DNA from: Bacteroidota bacterium
GTDB taxonomy: Bacteria; Bacteroidota; Bacteroidia; NS11-12g; UBA9320
Assembly: GCA_024679565.1 (NCBI GenBank)
Contig: JAIBDD010000014.1
Span: 1-64,000 of the forward strand
DNA: 64,000 nucleotides
Reading direction: 5' to 3'
Shown here: piece after piece, positions 1-7,325 of the stretch
Layout: each line of letters opens with the position of its first letter
Position numbering within the stretch: position 1 is the stretch's first letter
Notes under the pieces: model-generated
Told to the model about the DNA's origin: nothing
The model's database searches: none
Seen by the model: the letters and a program-made list of their open reading frames with translations, nothing else
Position numbers and translations under genes: made by a program

Positions 1-48
1 CTAGTTTTATATATTACTAACGCGTAATATTATTTGTATATTCGCTTT

Positions 49-1005
49 ATGGAGTTCAAGCCCCTTGAATCATATCTATCTGATCCTAGTCCTTACACAA
101 GCCGTAGACTCGTGGAACAGTTGGGTGAGGAAAAGTTTACCATTAATGACATAGGCGTTAGTTCACGGGTGTTTACCCATTGGCGATCAAATGGGTTAAT
201 CCCTGAAATAGAGGATGGCTCATGGGTAAAACTGAACGTGTTTCAATTTATCTGGGTACAGATAATTAAAGACTTGCGTGCGTTTAACTTTTCTTTAAAG
301 CAGATTGTCAAAGTACGCGCTTCGCTATTTGAGTCCTTCGAAGGGTTTGCTACGGCGGATTTGTTTGATAAAAAAGGAAAGATAACCAAGGTATTGCGAG
401 CACAGCTTAAAAAGATGTTCGACAATCACCAAGAGATAATTGAAGGCCTAGAAAGTGGTTTCGAGTCGGATTCAAATTCAATAAAAGATTTCCTTGAGGC
501 TTTTCAAATCCCATTGCTCCTATCACTTAGCTTGAACGTATTGTTCCGTGCAATGGATCACACGCTACTGATTAGGCCAGATGGTCGAGTTGATTATACT
601 TCAGAAACGCAAGACGAGACATTGGCCAATTACTTGTCCGAGCACGATGCGGAGTCCATCTTGGTGCTTCCACTCAAAAAGTACATTCTGGTGCTGGTAT
701 CGACAAAAAAACTAGAAGATAAAGTTGGTAATATGGCCCTGGTTACCCAAGTTGAAATGGAAGTTTTACAAGCCATGCGGCAGGGAACGCTATCCGAACT
801 TAGAATAATTTTTGACCCCAAAGACCAACACGCAGATTTGGTGTATACCTATAAAGGGGTTGTACCCGAAAATGAAATGAGTAAAGTTTTAGATCGTTTT
901 CGGCATAAAAAACACGTTCAATTGTCTATGAAAACCAATGACGGTAAAACGGTATCTTTCGAATACCAAGACCGAAAACGGGTCCATAAATTAAATGGAA
1001 ATTAA
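49..1005 (+). CDS. MerR-like HTH transcriptional regulator with unknown C-terminal domain
   Basis: The N-terminal part (about residues 20-90) reads as a MerR-type winged helix: a segment like KFTINDIGVSSRVFTHWRS, then SNGLIPE, then a second helical region ending in LKQIVKVRASL. This resembles MerR-like proteins of Bacteroidota in which the recognition helix is followed by a G-L-hydrophobic wing. The remaining roughly 200 residues match no family I recognise; they are mixed alpha/beta and contain no enzyme motif I can see. I chose the ATG at 49; an in-frame TTG at 34 would add five residues. Its stop codon lies inside the tandem repeat that follows. It precedes a small ORF and a serine recombinase on the same strand, so it may belong to the same mobile element (inference). 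The DNA-binding call is fairly safe, but target and ligand are unknown. Confidence 0.65.
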   Translation: MEFKPLESYLSDPSPYTSRRLVEQLGEEKFTINDIGVSSRVFTHWRSNGLIPEIEDGSWVKLNVFQFIWVQIIKDLRAFNFSLKQIVKVRASLFESFEGFATADLFDKKGKITKVLRAQLKKMFDNHQEIIEGLESGFESDSNSIKDFLEAFQIPLLLSLSLNVLFRAMDHTLLIRPDGRVDYTSETQDETLANYLSEHDAESILVLPLKKYILVLVSTKKLEDKVGNMALVTQVEMEVLQAMRQGTLSELRIIFDPKDQHADLVYTYKGVVPENEMSKVLDRFRHKKHVQLSMKTNDGKTVSFEYQDRKRVHKLNGN

Positions 1006-1104
1006 TTGATAATTAATTCAGATTAATTGATAATAAACTCGGATTAATTGATAATTAATTCAGATTAATTGATAATAAACTCGGATTAATTGATTTTTAA
1101 ATGG
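1000..1104. repeat. 21-bp tandem repeat, five units, alternating two variants
   Basis: Five consecutive 21-bp units tile positions 1000-1020, 1021-1041, 1042-1062, 1063-1083 and 1084-1104. Units 2-5 begin GATTAATTGAT and unit 1 begins AATTAATTGAT. Two variants alternate (ending ATTAATTCA or AATAAACTCG), so a 42-bp higher-order unit is repeated; the fifth unit is divergent. The array starts on the stop codon of the upstream gene. A 16-bp direct repeat, TTAAATGGAAATTAAT, sits at 991-1006 and again at 1097-1112, so the gene's 3' end is copied at the far side of the array. Each unit is three 7-mers of the TGATAAT type found in other arrays of this window. Confidence 0.9.
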
Positions 1105-1225
1105 AAATTAATGGACAAAAAGAGGTGTAGATGCAGTAATGACAAGGCATTGAAGAACTCAAGCCAATTAAATACGGGTTCATTAGAAACGGAAACACCG
1201 CTAATGGGCATACTCCAATTGAGTT

Positions 1226-1369
1226 ATGTCAGAAAAGTCAAAACAAGGACTTACAATACAAGAATTAAAAACCTATAGCGGATTTGAAAAACTAAGTGAG
1301 AAGGAATTAGAACAAGCGCTTCGATTTATTGAGTTGATGAGTGAGGTGCTTATTGAAACATTGAAATAA
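1226..1369 (+). CDS. small 47-aa protein upstream of the serine recombinase
   Basis: An ATG-initiated ORF encodes 47 residues beginning MSEKSKQGLTIQELK and continuing with a segment like YSGFEKLSEKELEQAL, ending in LIETLK. It is charged, predicted mostly helical and has no signal peptide. It ends 7 bp before the recombinase ATG, so the two are probably co-transcribed. Short ORFs of this type (with the phrase QGLTIQELK) occur, to my recollection, just upstream of recombinase genes in Bacteroidota. A role as a small recombinase accessory or directionality factor is an inference. It is in a different frame from the longer, TTG-started ORF that overlaps it at 1090-1278, which I do not believe is coding. 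Confidence 0.6.
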   Translation: MSEKSKQGLTIQELKTYSGFEKLSEKELEQALRFIELMSEVLIETLK

Positions 1370-1376
1370 AAGAATA

Positions 1377-2975
1377 ATGCAGCATGTAGATCAACAATTG
1401 GCAGTCTTTGCCAAAGGGCAAAAGAACAACAAAGGGAAGGCCATTACAGCGGTCATGTATACCCGTGTATCGACCAAGGAACAGGCCGATAACAATCAGA
1501 GTCTCTTTACGCAAGCAAAGCACATCAAGCAATTTGCAATGAACAATGATTTGCAGATAATAGGGGAATTTGGCGGTACTTATGAAAGCGCCAAGAGTGA
1601 TGAACGGGTTCAGTTCAAACAAATGATTGCCTTTGTCAAAAGACATAAGGTAGATGCCATTGTGGTATACTCGATGGATCGCTTTTCAAGAAGTGGTCCC
1701 AATGCTATTTACATTTCAGAACAACTCAGAAAGATAGGTACTGAGATTATATCTGTAACCCAACCTGTAGACGCCTCTACAGCTGCTGGGGAATTGCAAC
1801 AGGGAATTTACTTTATGTTCTCACAATATGAGAATCAGCAAAGGCGCTTAAAGTCCATGGCGGGCACCCGTGAAAAGCTATTACAAGGACATTGGGTTAC
1901 CAAACCACCCTTAGGGTACAAGAAGATCACAGAAGGTGGACAAAAGAAAATAGTCATCACAAAAGAAGGTAGATTGCTGGCAGCAGCATTTAGAAGAAAG
2001 ATTAAGTACAACTACGAATTTACTGAAATTAGTAAGTGGCTGTCAACAAGAGGTCTAAAGGTGAGTCATAAAAGATTATCTGAGTTATGTAGAAACGTAT
2101 TTTATTGCGGTTTCATGGCCCATCAGGCATTAAATGGAGAGATTGTAAAGGGCAATCATGAAGGACTCATCACACGTAATGAGTTCTTGAAGCTGAATGG
2201 CATGCTTCAAATCAGACCTGCCAAAAAGCCAAAATCAAAAATGTTGGATCATCTACCCTTAAAGAGGCACATGCATTGCTCAAAGTGCAGCAAACCAATG
2301 ACGGGTTACTTTGTGCGACCGAAGAAGTTATATTACTACAAGTGCAATACGAAAGGTTGTAAAGTCAATAGAAGTGCTAAGGTGTTAAACCGAAACTGGG
2401 AACAGACGCTTTCCAATCTTCAGATAGATGCAAAATACGTTACACCCATCCAAGAACAGCTCAAAAGAAAGCTCGAAAGCTTAAAAGAAGACTCTGGTGA
2501 TGGGCTAAAACAGTATCGCAGTAACAAAACAAAACTGGAGAAGAGGATAGAAGTACTAGAAGAGCGATTTGTGATAGGAGAAATTACCAAAGACTTATTT
2601 GATAAGTACGCTGCTAAATATAGAGAAGAATTGGTGGCAATATTAGAAGAAATCGACAAATGTGGAATTTCATTATCGAACCCTGATCAGGTAATCAAGC
2701 AGGCCACTGATTTGATGTCTAAACTTCAGAAAACCTGGCAGTTATCAAAATCAACAGAAAGATCAAAGTTGCTTAAAGCGGTCTACCCAAGCGGAATTTG
2801 GCTTGATCCTGAAAATAACAGTTATCGAACTTTTGGTTTGAACCCAGCGGTGCGCTGTATCCTAGATATAACGGGGAAATCCGTAGAAAAGGAAAAGCGG
2901 AATAGTGAAGATAAACTCACATATTCCGCTTTGGTAGCGAGGAGCAGAATCGAACTGCCGACCTCAGGGTTATGA
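1377..2975 (+). CDS. large serine recombinase (site-specific integrase/resolvase family)
   Basis: The protein has 532 residues. The N-terminal resolvase domain (about residues 22-165) shows YTRVSTKEQ, whose Ser (residue 32) is the expected nucleophile, and YSMDRFSRSGPNA, which carries the active-site arginine segment. A recombinase domain follows (about 175-290, with KPPLGYKK), then a zinc ribbon (CSKC...CNTKGC, about 300-345), then a coiled-coil region (about 365-450). Length and order fit the large serine recombinases that move integrative elements and phages. The last 14 residues, LVARSRIELPTSGL, are translated from the antisense strand of the neighbouring tRNA-Met, and the codons before them lie in a hairpin that looks like the tRNA terminator. 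This suggests the gene was joined to the tRNA by integration. No second copy of the tRNA 3' end was found to the left, so the other element boundary is probably outside the window. Confidence 0.9.
   Translation: MQHVDQQLAVFAKGQKNNKGKAITAVMYTRVSTKEQADNNQSLFTQAKHIKQFAMNNDLQIIGEFGGTYESAKSDERVQFKQMIAFVKRHKVDAIVVYSMDRFSRSGPNAIYISEQLRKIGTEIISVTQPVDASTAAGELQQGIYFMFSQYENQQRRLKSMAGTREKLLQGHWVTKPPLGYKKITEGGQKKIVITKEGRLLAAAFRRKIKYNYEFTEISKWLSTRGLKVSHKRLSELCRNVFYCGFMAHQALNGEIVKGNHEGLITRNEFLKLNGMLQIRPAKKPKSKMLDHLPLKRHMHCSKCSKPMTGYFVRPKKLYYYKCNTKGCKVNRSAKVLNRNWEQTLSNLQIDAKYVTPIQEQLKRKLESLKEDSGDGLKQYRSNKTKLEKRIEVLEERFVIGEITKDLFDKYAAKYREELVAILEEIDKCGISLSNPDQVIKQATDLMSKLQKTWQLSKSTERSKLLKAVYPSGIWLDPENNSYRTFGLNPAVRCILDITGKSVEKEKRNSEDKLTYSALVARSRIELPTSGL
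2894..2932 (-). terminator. hairpin terminator directly after tRNA-Met
   Basis: A perfect 11-bp inverted repeat (2894-2904 with 2922-2932, AAAGCGGAATA/TATTCCGCTTT) is extended by an inner GTGA/TCAC pairing. On the minus strand it follows the tRNA 3' end directly and is followed by a T-rich run (TTTTCCTTTTCT), as in an intrinsic terminator. On the plus strand the same bases are codons of the recombinase. Confidence 0.75.
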
Positions 2976-3008
2976 ATCCTGCGCTCTAACCGTCTGAGCT
3001 ACCTCGCC
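2932..3008 (-). tRNA. tRNA-Met (anticodon CAT)
   Basis: The reverse complement begins GGCGAGGTAGCTCAG (acceptor and D arm). The anticodon arm CAGGATTCATAACCCTG places CAT in the loop, the T arm is GGCAGTTCGATTCTGC, and the gene ends with an encoded CCA. The acceptor stem pairs over seven positions with a G-U at the top. The sequence resembles elongator Met tRNA rather than initiator; a CAT anticodon could in principle also be an Ile tRNA modified with lysidine. The recombinase ORF runs into its 3' half on the opposite strand. Confidence 0.93.
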
Positions 3009-3018
3009 AAAAGGTGTG

Positions 3019-3050
3019 CAAAATTAGTATTCTTTATTATCAAGAACCAA
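3019..3050 (-). promoter_or_regulatory. Bacteroidota-type promoter for tRNA-Met
   Basis: On the minus strand TTG (3050-3048) is followed after 21 bp by TAATTTTG (3026-3019), matching the -33 TTG / -7 TAnnTTTG pattern of Bacteroidota primary sigma factor promoters. The tRNA starts 11 bp downstream of the -7 element. Confidence 0.6.
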
Positions 3051-3086
3051 AGTTTTTCAATTAAAAATAATGTTCCCCTTTTTTTC

Positions 3087-3094
3087 TACTTTTG
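3087..3094 (+). promoter_or_regulatory. -7 element (TACTTTTG) of the surface glycan operon
   Basis: TACTTTTG matches TAnnTTTG exactly and ends 16 bp before the ATG at 3110. No good -33 TTG is visible at the expected distance, so support comes from the -7 match and its position only. Confidence 0.5.
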
Positions 3095-3109
3095 CAGCAA
3101 GAAATAGGT

Positions 3110-3337
3110 ATGAAATCAAAAAGCACATTACTCCTGCTCGTATTCGTTCTAAGCTTCACCAACTCAGCGTTCGCGTACTTAGATCCAGGGTCAGGAAGTT
3201 ACATTTTGCAAATGTTAATCGCCGGTATTTTGGGCAGTCTGTATGCCATCAAATTGTATTGGGCAAAAATTGTGAACTTTTTTAAAGGCAATTCTTCAAC
3301 CGAGGATGATTCTTTAGAAGATTCTGACGATGAATAA
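3110..3337 (+). CDS. small membrane protein with YLDPGSGS motif
   Basis: This 75-residue protein has an N-terminal signal sequence (MKSKSTLLLLVFVLSFTNS) followed by YLDPGSGSYILQMLIAG, a second hydrophobic helix, a basic patch (LYWAKIVNFFKG) and an acidic tail. Small proteins with a YLDPG(S/T)GS motif after a signal peptide are, as I recall, widespread in bacteria next to glycan-related genes but have no assigned function. I chose ATG 3110; a TTG at 3092 would place the start inside the promoter element. The 3' end overlaps the next gene by 8 bp, which indicates translational coupling with the methyltransferase. It probably sits in the inner membrane with the conserved motif outside (inference). 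Confidence 0.75.
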   Translation: MKSKSTLLLLVFVLSFTNSAFAYLDPGSGSYILQMLIAGILGSLYAIKLYWAKIVNFFKGNSSTEDDSLEDSDDE

Positions 3338-4694
3338 ATTAAACGCGTCGTTTAGAGATCCGGCAGGCTTCATCTTTACATCTTCTCAAGGAGAGATACT
3401 CCGACAAATCAACCAAATTGGTGCCGAGGAATTTGACTTAATGCACTCCTCAGGTTTATACGACACCTTAGTCAAGAAAAAATTTCTGATCCCACATCAG
3501 GAGGTAGACAATGTGTACGCAGATGCATACAAAACCATTAAACCAGAACGTTTACCGTTTATTTCGTATCCTTACGAATGGTCTTTTGGTCAACTTAAAG
3601 ATGCTGCTTTATTAACCCTGTATATTCAGAAAGCCGCATTAAAGAAAGGGATGTCGTTAAAAGATTCTTCTGCTTACAATGTTCAATTTGTTAGTGGTAA
3701 ACCAGTCTTTATCGATACCTTGTCTTTTGAGGTTTACGAAGAGGGCAAACCTTGGGTAGCATATAAACAGTTCTGTCAACATTTTTTAGCGCCTATTGCA
3801 CTGGCGTCAATGACAGACATAAGAACCTTAGATTTACTAAGTTCCAATATTGATGGCATTCCATTGGATTTGGCTTCAGCTCTATTACCTAGAAAGTCGA
3901 AGTTTAAATTTTCTTTAGCTACCCACATTCATTGGCATGCCAAAACGCAACAGAAGTATGCGGGCAAACAAACCAATCAAAAAGCGGGTAAAGGTGTGTC
4001 GAAAATGGCCATGCTAGGATTGATCGACAACTTAGTAAACGCTGTTAAAAGTTTGAAATGGAACCCTAAAGGAACAGAATGGGGGGAATACTACACGTTT
4101 ACAAACTATTCGGACTCGAGCTTTGACGAAAAGAAAAGCTTAGTTGCAGCCTATATTGAAGAAGCCAAACCATCTACTGTTTGGGATTTAGGCGCTAACG
4201 ACGGAACCTTTAGCTCTATCGCAGCGTTAAAAGGCATTGAAACAGTTGCTTTTGATATAGATCCTATTGCGGTTGAAAAAAACTATCGTCGTGTTAAGCA
4301 AGACAACATTCCAATGTTGCCCCTTCAGTTAGACCTCACCAACCCAAGTACAGGTATTGGTTGGGCTCATGAAGAAAGAGATAGCCTCGAGCAGCGAGGG
4401 AAGGCAGATGTCGTAATGGCTCTGGCTATTATTCATCACATTGCGATTAGCAACAATGTGCCTTTAGAAAAGGTGGCAGATTACCTTTCACGATTGGGTA
4501 ACCATGTGATTATCGAATTTGTACCAAAGGAAGATTCACAAGTGAAAATCCTATTGGCAACACGTGAAGATATCTTTGTATCGTATCATATTGAGGGTTT
4601 TGAAAAAGCATTCACGCAATACTTCGACATCGTTAAAAAACAGCAAGTTGGAGATTCCTTGCGTACCTTATACTTATTGAAGTCTAAACGGTAA
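3330..4694 (+). CDS. class I SAM-dependent methyltransferase
   Basis: The C-terminal half (from about residue 280) holds a Rossmann methyltransferase core: VWDLGANDGTFSSIAA is motif I with its glycine-rich SAM loop, VAFDIDPIAVEKNYRR carries the acidic residue for the ribose, and VMALAIIHHI is motif IV. The N-terminal roughly 270 residues form a separate domain with FISYPYEWSFGQLKDA, which recalls methyltransferases annotated as NoeA-like nodulation proteins (from memory, moderate certainty). The substrate is unknown; given the neighbours it may be a surface glycan or its lipid-linked precursor. The gene overlaps the small membrane gene upstream by 8 bp, and its TAA shares a base with the next ATG (TAATG), so the three genes form a coupled unit. 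Confidence 0.75.
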   Translation: MNKLNASFRDPAGFIFTSSQGEILRQINQIGAEEFDLMHSSGLYDTLVKKKFLIPHQEVDNVYADAYKTIKPERLPFISYPYEWSFGQLKDAALLTLYIQKAALKKGMSLKDSSAYNVQFVSGKPVFIDTLSFEVYEEGKPWVAYKQFCQHFLAPIALASMTDIRTLDLLSSNIDGIPLDLASALLPRKSKFKFSLATHIHWHAKTQQKYAGKQTNQKAGKGVSKMAMLGLIDNLVNAVKSLKWNPKGTEWGEYYTFTNYSDSSFDEKKSLVAAYIEEAKPSTVWDLGANDGTFSSIAALKGIETVAFDIDPIAVEKNYRRVKQDNIPMLPLQLDLTNPSTGIGWAHEERDSLEQRGKADVVMALAIIHHIAISNNVPLEKVADYLSRLGNHVIIEFVPKEDSQVKILLATREDIFVSYHIEGFEKAFTQYFDIVKKQQVGDSLRTLYLLKSKR

Positions 4695-6256
4695 TGTTTA
4701 AAAACAAACCTTGGCATAGCATTTTCTTCGCCGCATTTCCTCCAGTGTTTTTGTATTCTCAAAACATTGAAATTGTGCGCTTTGCAGATGTCGTAACACC
4801 ACTGTTGTTCATACTCGGTGTAACCATTGTGCTAACGGTGTTGTTGAAATTTTTTTTCAAGTCTTGGGTAAAAGCAGGGGTGTTAACATCGCTGATAATG
4901 CTTCTAGCTTTGAGTTTTGGGCCCTACTATGAGCATTGTTATAGTTGGGAGATTCCTTTCTACCCAAAAAATATTAGATGGGATCACAACTTTTATAAAT
5001 GGTCGAGTTTAGCGTTAATTACATTAACCTCATGGAGGTTATTTAAAGCGAAAGGCAAGCTGTTTAAGCTTAATTCTTTATTGAATTTTGTTTCCTTTCT
5101 ATTACTTGCTTTTAGTGTGTATGGCATTGTCGATTTTGCTCGCAAAGCGAATAATACCGGAGAAGCCACATTCACACAAGAAGAACAAACCGGTGATACC
5201 AAAATTCAGGAAGTTCGTCCTACGATTTATTATTTAGTTATGGATGCGTATACCAGCAATGGTGTGCTAAAAGAATATTTTGATTTTGATAACTCCGAGT
5301 TCACGGACTATCTAAAAAACAAAGGGTTTTATGTTGCTGACAGCGCTATATCAAATTACGGACAAACGGTTCTGTCGATTCCGTCAGCCCTAAATATGTC
5401 TTATCTAGATTCTGTTATTGATGTATTGGGAGAAGACCATAAAAGTAGATGGCCAATGGCCGATGTGCTGAACAACAATAGGGTTTTAAACATTTTACGC
5501 GGACAAGGATATAAATCCATATCATTTGACGCTTCGATGTTTGAAGTTGTTTACCTGAAGGATGCTGATGTATTTCATCAAACACCAGGAACAAAGTTTA
5601 GCTTGTACCAAAACGAGCTGATTAACATGTCTGTAATCAGAGCCTTTAATCGAAGAAAGCCAATTGTAACCGATTCTCCTGAAGATTTTCACAGAAGAAA
5701 GATTTTAGAAGCGTTTCGTGTAATGGAAACTATTCCTGAGAAAAATACACCGTATTATGTGCACGGTCATGTATTAGCTCCTCATCAACCGTTCTTATTC
5801 GACAAGGATGGGAGCCCAGTTCAACCGGGCCATAACTATAACATTTGGTTGCCACTCGATTCTAACACAGACAATAGCTATTACAAAAGAGGATATATCG
5901 AGCAGCTTCAGTTTGTAAACAAAAAGCTTATCCATCTAATCGATAAAATAATAGCAGATTCAGAAGTGCCACCAATCATCATTTTACAAGGTGATCATGG
6001 CAGTTGTTCAGAGTTACGTAACCACCATGGATACGAGAATAACGACTTTAAAGAGCGATTCTCTATTATTAATGCCTACTACTTTCCTGATCAAGATTAT
6101 TCGATGTTGTACGATACCATTAGCCCGATTAATTCTTTTAAAGTAGTGATGAATAAGTACTTTGATGGCAACTATAAACTAGAGCCTGATCGTGCGTATT
6201 ATTCTGATTGGGATTATCCGTATCGTTTATTTGACGTTACCGATAGCATTCGGTAA
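4694..6256 (+). CDS. membrane-anchored sulfatase/alkaline-phosphatase-fold enzyme
   Basis: The 520-residue protein starts with four to five membrane helices (about residues 1-150), then a soluble domain of the alkaline phosphatase/sulfatase superfamily facing outside. YYLVMDAYTSNGVL supplies the first metal-binding Asp and a nearby Thr that could be the nucleophile, as in phosphoglycerol transferases of the LTA-synthase type. VHGHVLAPHQPF and ILQGDHGSCSE supply the His and the Asp-His metal ligands near the end. The layout resembles LtaS/OpgB/EptA-type transferases that add phospho-substituents to glycans or lipids, so a phospho- or sulfo-modifying role on a surface polysaccharide is plausible; hydrolase activity cannot be excluded. 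It closes the three-gene unit that starts with the YLDPGSGS protein. Confidence 0.75.
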   Translation: MFKNKPWHSIFFAAFPPVFLYSQNIEIVRFADVVTPLLFILGVTIVLTVLLKFFFKSWVKAGVLTSLIMLLALSFGPYYEHCYSWEIPFYPKNIRWDHNFYKWSSLALITLTSWRLFKAKGKLFKLNSLLNFVSFLLLAFSVYGIVDFARKANNTGEATFTQEEQTGDTKIQEVRPTIYYLVMDAYTSNGVLKEYFDFDNSEFTDYLKNKGFYVADSAISNYGQTVLSIPSALNMSYLDSVIDVLGEDHKSRWPMADVLNNNRVLNILRGQGYKSISFDASMFEVVYLKDADVFHQTPGTKFSLYQNELINMSVIRAFNRRKPIVTDSPEDFHRRKILEAFRVMETIPEKNTPYYVHGHVLAPHQPFLFDKDGSPVQPGHNYNIWLPLDSNTDNSYYKRGYIEQLQFVNKKLIHLIDKIIADSEVPPIIILQGDHGSCSELRNHHGYENNDFKERFSIINAYYFPDQDYSMLYDTISPINSFKVVMNKYFDGNYKLEPDRAYYSDWDYPYRLFDVTDSIR

Positions 6257-6287
6257 ATCTTATTCCTTAATTTGCCCCACAGCCAAT

Positions 6288-6295
6288 TATATTTG
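6288..6295 (+). promoter_or_regulatory. -7 element (TATATTTG) immediately before hddA
   Basis: TATATTTG matches TAnnTTTG and ends only 4 bp before the hddA ATG. If this element is used, transcription would begin at about the start codon and give a leaderless mRNA. No -33 TTG is visible at 19-21 bp. Confidence 0.4.
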
Positions 6296-6299
6296 AGCG

Positions 6300-7325
6300 A
6301 TGATTATTAGAAGCAAAGCGCCTTTGCGCATTGGTTTAGCAGGTGGCGGAACAGACGTAAGCCCATTTGCCGATATATATGGAGGAAGCATCTTAAATGC
6401 CACAATTAATTTGTATGCGCACGCAACAATTATCCCAAATAATTCGAATAAAATTGAATTACAAGCCTTAGACCAAGGCAAAAACCAAGCATTTAACTCC
6501 GCTAAAACATTACCGTTGGATGGAACCCTAGATTTGCTTAAAGGGGTTTACAACCGTATCGCAAAAGACTATCTAGAGGAACCTTTGTCGTTCACACTTC
6601 AAACCTATGTAGACGCCCCTCCAGGGTCTGGGCTAGGTTCGTCGTCAACATTAGTTGTTGCCATTATTGGCGCCTTCGCGCATTGGTTGAAGTTGCCGTT
6701 GGGTGAATATGACATCGCACATTTGGCGTACGAAATAGAACGAATCGATTTAGGTTTAGCAGGAGGGAGGCAAGATCAATATGCTGCAACCTTCGGTGGG
6801 TTTAACTTTATGGAGTTTTACAAAGATGATAAGGTCATTGTAAATCCACTCCGAGTTAAAGCTAAGTATGTCAATGAGTTACAACATAATGTGGTGCTGT
6901 TTTATACCGGCACTAGTCGTGAGTCGGCAACCATAATAGACAAACAGGCCAAAGCAATCAATCAACAAGAAAAAAATCAGATTGATGCCACCTTAAAAGT
7001 GAAAGAACAAAGCGTAAAAATGAAGGAAGCTTTGTTGAAAGGAGAATTAGACAAAATTGGCAATATTCTTAACGTTGGTTGGGAGTACAAAAAGTTAATG
7101 GCTGAAGGGATTACAAATCCCGACATTGAAAAGATGTATCAAACGGCCATAAACGCTGGTGCTATCGGCGGTAAAATTTCTGGTGCAGGAGGAGGAGGTT
7201 TTATGTTCTTTTACTGTCCGAACAATACACGGTTTGATGTGATTAAAGCGATTTCAGAACTGGATATTAAAGTTACCCCTTACGAATTTGCCATGTCAGG
7301 TCTCTATAGTTATACTATCAATTGA
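6300..7325 (+). CDS. hddA: D-glycero-alpha-D-manno-heptose 7-phosphate kinase (GHMP kinase)
   Basis: This cytosolic GHMP-superfamily kinase of 341 residues has the N-terminal substrate loop APLRIGLAGGGTDVSPF, the phosphate-binding loop PPGSGLGSSSTLVV and the C-terminal GGKISGAGGGGFMFFY, the pattern of HddA-type sugar kinases. It would phosphorylate D-glycero-D-manno-heptose 7-phosphate at C1 using ATP. The neighbours support this: a guanylyltransferase and a D,D-heptose-bisphosphate phosphatase follow with overlaps, giving GDP-D-glycero-alpha-D-manno-heptose for a surface glycan. The isomerase GmhA is not in the window. A fucokinase-like specificity is the main alternative, but the gene context favours heptose. 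Confidence 0.85.
   Translation: MIIRSKAPLRIGLAGGGTDVSPFADIYGGSILNATINLYAHATIIPNNSNKIELQALDQGKNQAFNSAKTLPLDGTLDLLKGVYNRIAKDYLEEPLSFTLQTYVDAPPGSGLGSSSTLVVAIIGAFAHWLKLPLGEYDIAHLAYEIERIDLGLAGGRQDQYAATFGGFNFMEFYKDDKVIVNPLRVKAKYVNELQHNVVLFYTGTSRESATIIDKQAKAINQQEKNQIDATLKVKEQSVKMKEALLKGELDKIGNILNVGWEYKKLMAEGITNPDIEKMYQTAINAGAIGGKISGAGGGGFMFFYCPNNTRFDVIKAISELDIKVTPYEFAMSGLYSYTIN

Noticed and set aside
1090-1278. A 62-residue open frame starting with TTG inside the 21-bp repeat array
   Set aside because: It starts in the repeat, has no recognisable domain, and overlaps in another frame the 47-residue ORF that has better coding character and tight spacing to the recombinase.
3070-3285. An overlapping 71-residue frame at the start of the glycan operon
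   Set aside because: It overlaps the YLDPGSGS gene in another frame, has no signal sequence or family, and begins upstream of the promoter element.
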